This document shows, one piece after another, positions 23,401 to 35,590 of a DNA stretch of 64,000 nt. The stretch comes from Zingiber officinale (lineage: Eukaryota; Streptophyta; Magnoliopsida; Zingiberales; Zingiberaceae): positions 9,447,705 to 9,511,704 of the forward strand of contig NC_055987.1 of assembly GCF_018446385.1 (NCBI RefSeq). The letters are read 5' to 3'. Both the position numbers and the translations under genes were made by a program. A model generated the notes under the pieces. It searched no databases. It was not told where the DNA came from and saw only the letters and a program-made list of their open reading frames with translations. The first letter of the stretch is position 1; every line of letters begins with the position of its first letter.

Positions 23401-24044
23401 ATTTCAACAACCCTTCCGGTTGCATTTATTGAGATATAACTCTGGAAATGATGTTTCAACTCTATGAATTAAATTCACTAACTTCTCTCTTGCATTCAAT
23501 AGGCTATATCTCGGGAATTGATGAAATCACACAATTATAAAGATGATATGATAAACCTTTTACCCTTCATTTATCCTAAACCCTAAACCCTTCAATTTTA
23601 TATAATGACTTCTTCTCAAATCATGGTGTGTTTGGAAGTCAAGAAAACAACACATTCTCCTGGTCCTGTGATATTAGTTGATGATTTGACATCGTCCTCT
23701 TATTTGAGATCTTGGGAGGACTCTTCACCCTCCCTACCTTCTAAACTAGCGAAAATCTTACAACAAAAGTGGGATCAAACGGTGAGCTAGTTGAAGGGAG
23801 TCCTTCAGACATTAGAGGTTACCCAGGCAGCTCTGAAAGAAGCCATTAATCTATTGGAAACAAACGATTGCCCATGTTCATTTTATTTTGTTGATCTTCC
23901 TTTTGTTTTGTTGATGTTCCTTACATTTTGTTGATGTTCCTTTTGTCTTGTTGATGTCTTATAACGACTATCTTCCTTATTTTGTCTGTCTTTCTGAATT
24001 TGTAACTTTTACTTTTAATGTTGAACAGTGAGTTGATCTATCTC
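23401..24044. other. Unassigned sequence between palindrome blocks
   Basis: It contains a short telomere-like run CCTAAACCCTAAACCC (about 23575-23590), a 61-codon open frame at 23605-23790 starting MTSSQIMVCLEV with no recognised domain, and three or four repeats of TTTTGTTGATGTTCC (about 23890-23960). The open frame continues, after a stop, into Leu/Ala-rich sequence (LQTLEVTQAALKEAI), so it may be the worn coding part of a transposon. I cannot name it. Confidence 0.4.
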
Positions 24045-25535
24045 AGTTTTGTACAATAATATTATAGCAGCTACGATTCTATAACTGTTACAACACAAGT
24101 TTAATGTTGTAGTTGTTGGATCGTGAAACGTCGATAGAGGGGGGGGTGAATATCGATTCGAAAAACAACGAGTATAAACGCAGCGGAATAAGAAAATTGA
24201 ACACAGTGGATTTACTTCGTTCGGAGCCTGTGACGACTCCTACTCGAAGGCCCGTACTCCGTGAGTACTTTCGTTGGGCAATTCACTAGCAATTCGAAAT
24301 ATAGATTACAAGTTAAGTACAATATTGCTAATAAGGAAAAATTACCGACAATAAAAAGACTTAGAACAGAAAGGAAAAGCTTGTCAGAGATCGTAGCGTA
24401 GCAGGAGCACAAGGAAGCAGATTCTTCGTTCTGAGAGTTGTGTCCTTGAAGCTTGCTCACCCCCTCCTTTTATAGCCCTTTGGAGGGGTCTCCAGAGCTT
24501 ATCAGATCCCAAAAATTTGGATCAGATGAGGAGAGTTCGAATCTGGCTGATCCGAGTTGTCTCCAACTACTTGTTTGACACAGTCATCTTCCGAAGGTCA
24601 TAACTTTTGACTCCGAACTCAGAATCAAGCTCTGTCAGTTGTTATGCGTGCAGAATTTGAAGCTCTACATTTGTATCTATAAAATAGAGTTAGAAAAATA
24701 TATGTATAGACATTTTATATAGATTTATGAGTTAGGTCCTGTCTTCCCGAGACCAGAACCTAGTCAGGGGCTCAATTTAGGGATCCAAAATAGACCTAAA
24801 CTAGACCGACGCCTACTGTCCCTTAACTGTGATGCGTCCTCACAGTCACTCTCCTCCAGTGACTTACCTTTACTTACCTGCCAGACGTTCGGTCAGCCCT
24901 TCGACCCGTCTGGACTTTGTGCCAGCTATCCGGTCAGCCCGTCGACCTAGCTGGACTTCGTGCTAAGCGTCCGGTTAGCCCGTCGGCCCGCTTGGACTTC
25001 GTGCCAACTATATGGTCAGCCCGTCGACCTAGCTGGACTTTTCACCAAGCGTCCGGTCAGCCCGTCGACCCGCTTGGACTTCGTGCCAGACATCCGGTCA
25101 GCCCGTCGACTTGTCTGGACTTAGCCTGCATACTCGATCAAAGCATTAGATAACGACAAGCCTAACTTAACCTATTTGTCATTCATCAAAATGTGGGTTA
25201 AATCGTTAGTGCTAACCGCACCAACAATAGTAACTACAGAACCGTAGCTACTACAACGGGTTCGCAGCTTGTGTAAACACGTTGTAGCAGCTACAGTTCT
25301 GTAGTTGTTACAACATAAATTTGATGTTGTAGTAGCTATAGAATCATATCTGTTGCAATGTTGTTCGAAGCTTGTCCAAACACATTGTAGCAGCTATGAT
25401 TCCGTAGCTGCTACAACACAAGTTTGATGTTATAGCAGCTACAGTTCTTGATGTTGTAGTAGCTACGGAAACGTATCTACTACAACGTGTTTGTACAAGC
25501 TTTGAATCATGTTGTAGCAGCAAGCTTTGAATCAT
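24045..25535. repeat. Right block of the GTAGCAGCTAC palindrome array, split by a solo LTR
   Basis: The array occupies 24045-24113 and 25227-25535. The typical unit is GTTGTAGCAGCTAC, then a short spacer (GATTC, AGTTCT or similar), then GTAGCTGCTACAAC, then a linker such as ACAAGTTTGAT. Both arms are mutual inverses and GTAGCAGCTAC is itself close to a palindrome. At least six arm pairs are seen. Single worn words continue to about 26000. A 1.1-kb solo LTR lies inside. Confidence 0.85.
24114..25226 (-). mobile_element. Solo LTR, family shared with 55412-56551
   Basis: This is the inverse of an LTR that begins TGTTGGTGCGG and ends CGATCCAACA. It is about 1,113 bp and flanked by GTAGT (24109-24113) and ATAGT (25227-25231), a near-perfect 5-bp duplication. 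No internal region remains, so this is a solo LTR left by recombination between the two LTRs. It contains a ~41-bp repeat array with the core CCGGTCAGCCCGTCGACC (about 24885-25125). The family is probably Copia, judged from the CACCCCCC-type 3' end. It is a fossil. Confidence 0.88.
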
Positions 25536-26683
25536 CATTCTCTATAGTTAGCTCGATGCCTGATGGTGTTTTCGTCTATCAACCTCACCGTGACGCCTGG
25601 TTGTCTCCTCTGAAGTTTCGCCTCTATCGTAAGTATTTCGTTAGGATTTGATGTTTTCATTCTTCTCCTCTTGTATAGGATTTTGTTTTTTTTTAAGGAT
25701 TTTTTAAAGTTTTGATTATTCTCCTAGCTGTTACAACGTGTAGCAACTATTTAGACAGTAGCTTCTACATGTTATAGTCGTTTCTTGGACAGTTAGTTGC
25801 TATACATTGTAAAATCTAGTAACCTTAAAAATATTTTTGATATTTTAACCAACTTGGTAAAAAAAATTAAAATCATTTTAAATTAATCAAAATTACTTTA
25901 AAATTATTGTACACAGTAGCTATTACATGTTATAGCAGCTATTGTCCAAATAACTGCTGCAATATGTAGTAATTACTGTGCAATAGTGGCTAGTAGCTAC
26001 TCAATATTCCTAGATTGAATGGTCAATAAAATCAAATAATGAATTTATGATGACTCATCAATTAATTAATTAGGATCTAGTTCATTAATTCATCATTTCT
26101 ATAGAATGATCACTCATATCAATTATAAATCATGACCATAAAATCTGACTTTATCATAAAGGCATAGATAATAGATGTGAGTCAGGTCATACATACCATG
26201 GGCTCGCCGCCTCCAAGACTATGATTTCATCGGGAGATTTAGTTATAGAAGTTCCTTTGGAAGGCTATTATTGTACGACGACGTAAATTTAGTTCCGTGC
26301 AAGTTTAAGTGGACAAAGAAATAAAGAAAAAAAATGATTTACAGGTGGATTGCAAATATTCTATGGACCATTTCTAAGTGAAATAAAGGAGGAACTTTAT
26401 GCTGAAAATACACAAGAATCCGGATTGATAAATGTACAACATAAAAATCATGAGCTCACTCTTATTCACAAGATATGTTACAAGAAGAAGAGTATTAAAA
26501 GAGAAATGAAATTTCTGTCGGAAAGATTATCCTCTTGTTTAAGAATAAGGAAACGTAGAGGAAAAACAAAAGAAGTTTTACAAGCTTTCTACCGAAACTG
26601 GAAGAGAATTTCTTGATTGATTTAAAGAGGGATAAGATTCCCATCTTTTAGGAGGTGAGATGATGAATAACCGTTGATAAATA
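25536..26683. other. AT-rich DNA with worn palindrome words; no named gene
   Basis: Diverged GTAGCAGCTA-like words appear at about 25725-25800 and 25910-26000. A frame of 88 codons (26350-26616, starting MQIFYGPFLSEIKEELY, rich in Lys and Arg) has no recognisable domain. It could be the worn tail of a transposon or host gene; I cannot support a function. Confidence 0.4.
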
Positions 26684-29129
26684 TGTTGATTAGTCTTAGG
26701 AAAATCGTATCGGTTCCATTGTACAAAAATTTTGTATAAGTATCAAACATTTCCTTAAATAACCTATTGTGTTCTTTAGAAGTTAAATTAGGAATCGCAG
26801 ACAGAACTTAACATCATTGATTCCAAATTTAACTTATCTGTTTTTAATGGTTTAGATTTGAATCGCAAGCGGAACTTAACACTATTGATTCAAATCCACC
26901 TATGTTATTAATTCCATTAAATATTAATTTCCAAAATTAGCTTCCAGGACTGCATGGTGAGGCACATGACCTTCTTGGATATGGGAGCAACTACCACCGC
27001 CTAGACAAAGCCTTTTAAGGAAAGCTAATATTTAATTTTCTTAAATAACTCTAGGTTAACCAAAAAGAACAATCGAATCACAAATTCAAAAAATGAAGAA
27101 AACACAAACTCAAAAAACTAATTCGAAAAACTAGATCTAATGCCTCTTGTGTTTGGAATTCATACTAAGAAAAATAACTAGCATGATGCGGAAAACAATT
27201 GCTAATTATACCTTCTCTTTATATGCTAATGACCTCGAGATCTTCTGCTGTATTCCTCGCCTCGCCTTGGACGTCGTGTGGGCGACAATCCTCCAAGATG
27301 AACACCACCCAAAAGCTTTCTTCCTCTTCCTCTAAAATCTGGCCACCACCACCACCAAGGAGAAGAGAGCAAAGGGAAAAGAAGAAGGGAGAGGGAGGGT
27401 CGGCCACCTAGAGAGACTCCACCAAGAGAATAAGAATTGTATCTCATGAGGCCTCCTCACCCCTTCTTTTATATTACTTGTCCAAGGCAAATAAGGAATT
27501 TTTTTTAAAAAAATTAAAATCTTCCTCTTGTTTTTCCTTTTCCCTTTTTATTTTCCTTTTCTTTCCTCTTGATTGAATCAATCACCAAATCATTGGATGA
27601 TGATTTTAATTTTATTTTTATTTAGCCGGCCACCTTGCTTGGGCACCAAGCAAGGGTGGCCGACCCCCTTAAGAGGAAGGAAATATATATATTTTTTTAT
27701 AAAATTTTACAAGAAGAAATCCTTTTTTAAAATTTTACAAGCTCTCTTTCAATTTCCTAAAGTAGGAGTTAAAAAATGAAAGTTTCAAAAATTAAAACCA
27801 TGTTTTAAAATTTAAAGCTTCTCTTATAAAATTTCCTTTTTTAACATGGTGATAGAAAATTTAAATTTTAAAACTTCTCTTCCTTTTTTTTCTAAACCAT
27901 AAGGATGATTAAAAAGGAAAGTTTTAAAATCTTTTAAACTTTCTTTTAAAACATGTGACCTAATTCAAATAAGGAAAGTTTTTAAATTTAAAATATCTCT
28001 TTTAAAACTTGTAGTTTTCTACAAAGAGAAGATTTTAAAAATTCAAAACACCCCTACTTGTTTGAATTATTGTGGCCAGCCCCTACATGCTTGGGCACCA
28101 AGTAAAGGGGCGACCCTTTAAGAGGAGATGTGGCCGACCATTGCTTGGTACCAAGCAATGGACCGACCCCTTTCTTGGACACCAAGATGGGTCTTTCTTT
28201 GGATGGACTTGAGTCTTTAATGAGGCTACGACAGGGACCTAGAGGAGAAATTAGTTTTGGCCTTCCGATGAGCTTGAGTATCCCGTGTTCGCCCCAAACA
28301 CACAACTCAAGTTCATCGATAATAACTCATTCCACTAGAGAGTTATTATCGAACTACCGCACCAATCCCAAATTACATTATGGGCTCCTTCTTATCATGA
28401 GTGTGTTAGTCTCCCTGTGTTTAAGATTACGAATGCCCACTAATTAAGTAAGTTACTAACAACTCACTTAATTAATATCTAGCTCCAAGAGTAGTACCAC
28501 TCAACTTCATTGTCATGTCGGACTAAGTCCACCGACAGGGTTTAACATGGCAATCCTTATGAGCTCCTCTTGGGGACATTCTCAACCTAGATAAGTAGGA
28601 CACAGATTCCTTCTATAATCAACAACACACACTATAAGTAATATCATTTCCCAACTTATCGGGCATATTGATTTATCGAGCTAAACCTCACCCTTTGATA
28701 AGTCAAAGAAATAAATATTAAATATATGTGCTTGTTATTATATTAGGATTAAGAGCACGCACTTCCATAATAACTAAGGTCTAGTTCTTTTATTAAGTCA
28801 GTACAAAAAGAACTTACCTAAAATGATCCTACTCAATACACTTAGAGTATATCAGTGTAATTTATTAATCAAGATAAACTAATACTTAATTACACTACGA
28901 CTATTCCGATGGTTTGTTCCTTTCCATCTTAGTCGTGAGCAACTATTTATAATTTATAAAGAACCGATAATATGATCTTCTGTGTGTGATACCACACAGC
29001 ATGTTGTTTACAATATAAATTAATTGAACAATTATATTTAACAAATAAATGTAGATATTGACCAACATGATTCTTTTATTTTAAAAATAAATGTTTATAA
29101 AAGCTAGGCTTTTAGTATACACTCTAACA
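26684..29129 (-). mobile_element. Solo LTR of a ~2.5-kb LTR family (same family as 45768-48340)
   Basis: On the minus strand it begins TGTTAGAGTGTATACT and ends near ATCAACA. The perfect 5-bp duplication AAATA flanks it (26679-26683 and 29130-29134). It aligns in inverse along its whole length to 45768-48340, including the word TACAAAAATTTTGTA near its 3' end and the TGCCTCGCC-type block. No internal region is left. A 2.4-2.6-kb LTR is long for plants. Superfamily not decided. Small open frames inside (for example 27199-27447 and 28130-28447) are not genes. Confidence 0.9.
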
Positions 29130-29231
29130 AAATAATGATAGTTGTATTACAGTTAAAGAATGACAAGTGATACGGTGAGGAAGGTGAGGAAGGTATGATA
29201 TTTGAAGTTGGGCTCGACATCAAGAAAGTCG

Positions 29232-30010
29232 CACTACAAAAAAAAATAGGATTTTAGGGACGAATTTCCTAAAAGTTTTCTTTGCAAAATTTTTTGCGAT
29301 AAAATTTGCGACAAAAAAAAATTCGTCCCAAATCAATCGTTGCTAAATTTTGCAACGAAAAAAAAATAATTCGTCCCAAATTTTACGATGAACTATAATT
29401 TTCGTCACAAAATTTGTTGCAAATATACACCATATAGTGTCTTTAAATTTGGGACAAAAATAGATTTTCGTCCCAAATTAGAGACAAATTCTGGTTCGTC
29501 CCGAATTTAGGACGAATTTTGGTTCGTCCCAAAATCTGGGTTTACCCAATTCTCAAGGTTCGTCCCGAATTAGGGACGAATATGGTTTGTCTCGAATTCG
29601 AGACGAAATAGATTTGTCCCAAATTCGGGAAGAATCAAAATTCATCCCTAATTTAGGACGAACTTTGGGAATTGAAGGCAAACCGAATTTTGGGACGAAT
29701 CCAAATTTGTCCCAAATTGGAGATGAATTTTGGGACGAATCCAAATTCATCCCAAATTGGAGACGAATTTTGGTTTGTCCTAAATTTGGGACGAATCAAT
29801 TCGTCCCTAATTTGAGATGAACATGGGTAATTCGATGTGGAATTTTGGGACGAATCCAAATTCGTCTCAAAATTCGTTCCAAAATTCATCCCAAGGTTCA
29901 TTCCAAATTCGGGATGAACTTGAATTCGATACTAATTAGGGACGAATCCAAATTCGTCTCAAATTTGAGATGAACCCTAGTTCGTCCTAAATTTTGTCCC
30001 AAAATAAATA
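29232..30010 (+). mobile_element. One end of a CACTA (En/Spm) DNA transposon with subterminal repeats
   Basis: The terminus CACTACAAAAAAAAATAGG is followed by about 750 bp packed with TTCGTCCCAAA and its inverse TTTGGGACGAA, roughly twenty words in both orientations. This is the classic layout of a CACTA end: a 13-bp CACTA terminus, then subterminal transposase-binding repeats. No matching inverted CACTA terminus was found downstream and no transposase is present, so this is a truncated or one-ended copy. The palindromic words make paired open frames on both strands (29553-29901) with repeated Asn/Ser/Asp-rich peptides; these are not genes. Confidence 0.85.
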
Positions 30011-30914
30011 ATCAACAATTCTCTACATTTTTATTTTCTTTATCCTATTTACATGTCAAATACATTATTACACATCATATTTATACATACATCCAAACAA
30101 ACAAAACACATCATCCAAAAAGCAACAAAAACTACACATCCCATATCAACATTCAAATATGTCAAATCAACACACATTATATTTCTCCATATTCCGATGA
30201 CTGACTTGAGCATCGGAAGGTCAATGTCGGGGACTTCTTTCCTGGCTCAGCACTGACGTCATTTATTTTACAGGGCGGAGCGAAATCCATATCCGATTAG
30301 TAAAGCCACCACATCTCAATTTTCTACTTGTCCATTTTCAGACAGGATCATAACTCTATAGTACTTTATACAACCTAATTATCACCAAATAAAATCTACT
30401 AGCCATACATCTGTGCAATTCTCCTGCTTAATTATTATTTAAACACTAATTTTGCTCCAATTATATTAACTTGACTATGCTGTTACTGATCTTAAAAAAA
30501 ACTGAAGTATGCTATTAAAAAAAATTCTATAAATCAATCACAAGATATAAGTATGCAGTAATAATTTACGACCGACAAAACATTGAATTGTCAGGATGAC
30601 TTCAGAATGACAACTTTAGATAACAAACTCCACACAAAAAAAAGTATTGCCAAAAAAAAACAGGGAAAAGAAAAGTCGACACAAAAATCCAACTTTGAAT
30701 CATTCTTCCAACTATAAATTATTAATGACTTGTGACAGAAGGATCATTTGACTAATTTCCACCATGACCAATGAGCATGCAGTCTCCTTTCAGACTCATT
30801 AACAGCGAAGTGACCCTCCTGCTCATCTTCCACGACTGGGCGAGTAGCCTCTCGCCGACTTTTCCTCCCCATTTTAAAGCCTTTCTAATTAATTGCTTTC
30901 AGATATATATACAA

Positions 30915-30946
<32 letters not shown>

Positions 30947-31461
30947 TTATACAGTTAGAGTAACTCTGTTTTCCTGAACTGCGCCAGAGAATGAATGAAT
31001 GTTCAGTGTTCAGTCTCTCCCTTTAACCACGCTTGTTGTCTCGGTAGACACAGTTTGTTATACGTTGGAAAGCTTCCCCGAAAGCATCTTCACACTTCTT
31101 TTCATGCCGTGTCCTAACAAGAGGTCTCGAAGAAACAAGCTTCAAACGGATTCCTTGACATCAGGTGAGAACGGCGGTGGGGACCCTGCAAAAAAAATCC
31201 AAAGATTGCACCAACACCGCCGTTCAAAGTCGCCAGTCAAAGCTTCCAAGTCAAGCCCCGTAGCGCAAGTTTATTCTTTTACAGGTCCAAGTCGTCGGAT
31301 CAGTCAACGCTCCCTGGCCCACCGACTCCACTGCGTATCCTCGATCCGCGACGCTGCTCCTCGTGCCTACAAACCGTCGTTCTTTGGAGTCCTCTCTCGT
31401 CTTCTATCGCTGAATAATCTCTCTTTTTGTAGGTCTTGTGATCGAAGCAGAGCTGGTGGAA
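30011..31461. other. Upstream region of the LRR kinase gene
   Basis: The first part is AT-rich, possibly the inner remains of the CACTA element. An ATT microsatellite lies at about 30916-30946. From about 31000 the sequence is pyrimidine-rich and less AT-rich, consistent with a 5' leader or promoter. The 158-codon frame at 30999-31475 overlaps the kinase start and has no domain, so I do not call it. Confidence 0.5.
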
Positions 31462-34400
31462 ATGGAGAGGGGTGAGGGTAGCTTCTCCTTCTTACTCGGC
31501 TTCTTCTTCTTCCTTTGCTTCTCCTTGTGTTGTTTCAGTAGCTTTGCGGACACTTCTCCCCAACTCGACCAAACCCAAGTCCTAATCTTGGTCGCTCTGT
31601 CGAATTTCCTCCCAAGCTCCTTCCAATGGAACGCCACGAGCCACCCAAATTCTTGCAATTGGAAAGGAGTGAACTGCTCCACATCTCGAGTCACAGGACT
31701 AGACCTCGCCGGCGCCAGCTTATCCTCGGCCGCCGGATTCTTCGAAGAACTCTGCCGCCTAGACTCCTTGCTCTGGCTCGATCTGTCCAATAACACCTTT
31801 ACTAGCATTCCTGAATCCTTCTTCTCCAACTGCAGCGGCCTCTCGGGACTGCAACACCTCAACATGAGCTATAATGGACTGACCCGGCTGCAGAATTTTT
31901 CGAGCTTCGGATCCTTGCAGATACTGGACTTGTCCCGCAATAAGCTCAGCGGAGACATCGATTTGCTGTTCGGTGACCTCGCAGAGCTGCAAAGTTTGAA
32001 TCTTTCTTTCAATTCGTTTGATGGAAGCATACCTTCTCTTCAGAAAGCTAATGGATTGAGGGAACTGGTGCTGTCTTATAACCATCTTGCTGGAGAAATT
32101 CCAACGGAGATTAGCCTTCACAAAAACCTCACTATTTTAGATTTAAACTGGAACCAGATATCAGGAAGGATCCCTGATGAGTTGGGTGAGCTTACCAAGT
32201 TGGAGATACTTCTCCTTTCTCGCAATCAAATGAATGGCGAGATTCCAAATACTTTGTCCATGATCAGTAACCTTTACCGGTTTGCTGCCAATCAGAACAA
32301 CTTCAGCGGCGCCATTCCATCAGGACTTACAAGATTTGTCAAGAACTTGGACCTCAGCTATAATCAACTTAACGGCAGCATTCCATCAGACTTCCTCTCA
32401 TCTCCTACGCTGTTGTCCCTAGATCTCACCAGCAATCGCCTCGAAGGTGCCATACAGGTGGGTTCAGCTCCGAGACTCTTCCGGTTGCGGCTTGGTCAGA
32501 ATTCGCTTTCTGGGACAATTCCACAGACAATTGGCAATCTCTCTGGTCTGGAGTACCTGGAGCTCGACGGGAATGATTTGAGTTCCCAGATCCCTCTGCA
32601 GATTGGCGATATGAAGAACCTGACGCTGCTGAACCTTGCATCAAATCGAATGGAAGGTGAATTGCCGAAGGAATTGGGCGATCTTCGGCAGTTGGTTGTG
32701 CTGCAACTCCAATCAAACAGTTTTACAGGTATGATTCCTGAAGAAGTTTTCAGATTGACAAACTTAATCACATTAAATCTGAGCCAGAACTCGCTCTCTG
32801 GAGTGGTTTCTCCTGCAATTGCTAATTTGAGTGAGCTCACAAACTTGGACTTGCATGGAAATGAGTTTGAAGGTCCTATACCTGATTCAATTCGCAGCTT
32901 GACTTCTCTGATAGAGCTGGAGCTTGGAGATAACCGATTGAGTGGAACAATTCCAAAAATGCCTGACAGTATAAGGATTGCGCTTAACCTTAGTCATAAC
33001 CTCTTCAGTGGACCTTTACCCTCGAATCTTGGTGGCTTAGAACAGCTAGAGATTCTTGATCTCTCAAACAATGATTTCACTGGTCAAGTGCCAAATTCTT
33101 TCACTAATATGAATAGCTTGACGCTGCTGGATTTGTCAAACAATAATCTTTATGGAACCCTTCCAGATCAACTTACCAAATTTGCTACTGTCATTATATC
33201 TGGAACAGAGATCAGGAACTCGACTGACCTCCAAAACACGGTTTCGAAGAAGAAAAAGAATAGTGCTTGGATCATTGTCGTGGCTATTGTTGGAGCTGTA
33301 ATCGGTTTGAGCGCGGTAGCTATAATCCTTGTGTTAATGTTTCCAAGGCGCTTTTATCGGGTGAAAGATGAACAACCTCAATCAGAAGAGAGCACTCCTC
33401 AGATTGTCTCTGGCCATTTGATCACTGCAAATGATTTCCATAGATCGGGCATTGACTTCTCGAAGGTAATGGAAGTGGTTTGTGATCCAAGAAACATAGA
33501 ACTGAAGACTCGGTTTTCTACATACTACAAGGTTGTCATGCCTAATGGGGTTAGCTATGCTGTCAAGAAACTCAACTGGTCTGACAAAGTGTTCCGAGTA
33601 GAAAGCCATGAGAAGATTGGCCAGGAATTGGAGGCCCTAGGAATGCTGAGCAGTTCAAATATAATGGTACCATTGGCATATATGTCAATCGAAGACGATG
33701 CTTACCTCTTCTACGAACATGTATACAAGGGGACTGTGTTTGATTTTCTTCACAAGAACTCGGACAATGTATTGGATTGGCCCTCGCGTCACACAATAAT
33801 GCTAAAGGTAGCTCAAGGTCTGACCTTCCTCCATGGATGCGCACAGCCAATTATTCTGCTTGATCTGACAACAAAGAGCATCAAATTGAAATCACACAAG
33901 GAGCCTCAAATAGGGGATTTTGAACTTCTCCGAGTTATCGATGCTACAAAAAGCGCAGGCAGCCTTTCCGCTGTTGCTGGATCAGTTGGATATGTTCCTC
34001 CTGGTGAGTGAGAATTCTTATGATCTAATTCTAAATATCTAATCGTATTTAGATTTAATTATCTCTTGTGATATAATTTGCTTGCACTATTTCTTGAAAA
34101 TGTTTATGAACCTCTTTTTTATTCACTCATGAAATATCATGCTGCATCTACAGTTTTGTGTAGTACAAATAAGTCTGTTGGTAAATTAGAGAATTATTAG
34201 AAACAAAATTCTACTATAAAATGTCAGAGAGGAACAAATGTTAAATGTTAAGGTGTATGCTACTTCAACCTCTTCTTTTCTACACAAACAAAGCAGAACA
34301 TTTCATGAATTCAGAAGTAAAGCATAAGTTTCTGGTAAGTAAAAAGGATAGCAATCAATGTTTTCATAAACTCAAGTCTCTTCCTTTTACAAAAACAAGG

Positions 34401-34772
34401 AGTCAAAAAAGTATTCTGCTTTGCTTAAGTTTTCTAATACCTTTTGTATTTGTTATGATTTCAGAGTATGCATACACAATGAAAGTTACGATGGCTGGAA
34501 ATGTGTACAGTTTTGGGGTTATTTTACTTGAGTTGCTGACTGGAAAACCACCAGTAAGCAATGGACTCGAGTTAGCTAGGTGGGCATTGAATTTTTCTAC
34601 TAAGCCTGCCGAAAGAGAACTGATACTGGATTCTAGGATTTCAAAATCTTCCTTGGTGGTTCGAAGTCAGATGCTTTCAGTTCTGAAGGTTGCACTTGCA
34701 TGTGTTAGTGTGGCTCCAGAGGGAAGGCCAAAGATGCGACAGGCGTTAAGGATGGTCTGTAATGCAAAGTGA
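31462..34772 (+). CDS. LRR receptor-like kinase, probable pseudokinase (At1g34420-like)
   Basis: Exon 1 is 31462-34003 and exon 2 is 34465-34772, joined in VPPEYAYTM by a GT-AG intron; the product is 949 aa. The ATG at 31462 opens a hydrophobic signal peptide (residues 1-29). Then come a cap with CNWKGVNC, about 21 plant-type LRRs (LxxLxLSxNxxxGxIP) to ~590, one membrane span (601-627) and a kinase-like domain (~660-949). The invariant Lys is kept (YAVKKLNW, ~700). The Gly-rich loop reads ELKTRFSTYYK with no GxGxxG, the HRD site reads LLD (~798) and DFG reads DFE (~819). These changes argue for a pseudokinase that signals through partners. PPEYAYT and GNVYSFGVILLELLTGKPP are intact, so the gene is under constraint and not decaying. 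The subfamily call, near At1g34420, is from memory. Ligand unknown. A decayed partial copy lies at 17269-19315. Confidence 0.93.
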
Positions 34773-35590
34773 TTATGATTGTGAAACAGCAATATGAGAT
34801 GGAAGGTAGTGTTCATTTTGAAGGAAATAGGTACTGCGGCAGTTATACGTATAGTTGTGGTGTTTTTTTCAAGTCAGCAGACATTCATCTACATTGTTAA
34901 TATCCACTATTATGATATTATAGCAGTTGTTTTTTTTGAATTGTTTTTTGTTATCTGGAATCTTGATCCTTCCCTCAACAGTCAAATGAAGTCGAGAGGT
35001 TATCACATTTCTGTAGTCATAGTAGTTTGCATGCCATTGACGATCAATTTATCAGTCCCTAAACTTGATTCTATTTAGAATTTGGTTCTTCACTACTGTG
35101 TTTTCACCTAATGCCTGAGTAGTTCAATATTTGAGATCTCGAATTCCTTTGAGGTGCATCTTCAATTGGTCTTCCTATTTAGCAAATGATTTCCAGGTTA
35201 TAACTGCATGACGTCACAAGATTATGGACCTATTGAGCTCAAGCTCACAGCTCTCATTTTAGAAATGTGATCAATGTACAACCACGTTTTTAGGATGATG
35301 AGAAATATAAATATCATCCACAAAGCCAAATCGACAAAAAACAAAACAATGACGATGAACTTGAACCAGTACACTGAGTCATCGTGAGATTATTGCCAAG
35401 AACAAGAAAATTTTATTGTGTCCTGTCAAATGTTTGAATGCACCAACGCAAAAAAATCAAGAACAGGGATCACTGATATTTCAAAATCAGAGCAATTGAT
35501 GGCCTTTTTAAGACGTAAAAACAATGACAAACCAGCTACTAAATGGTTCTCTCTTTTCCGTGTATCATCCAGGAATTTCCTTGCGTAAAG
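34773..35590. other. Convergent 3' flanks of the LRR kinase and plastid E2 genes
   Basis: This should hold the 3' UTRs of both genes. It is AT-rich with no domain-bearing frame; the 94-codon frame at 34794-35078 is chance. Confidence 0.5.

Noticed and set aside
29553-29901. Overlapping open frames on both strands with repeated Asn/Ser/Asp-rich peptides
   Set aside because: They are a by-product of the palindromic subterminal repeats of the CACTA end.
30999-31475. 158-codon frame just upstream of the LRR kinase
   Set aside because: It overlaps the kinase leader and start, has no domain, and fits a pyrimidine-rich 5' leader better.
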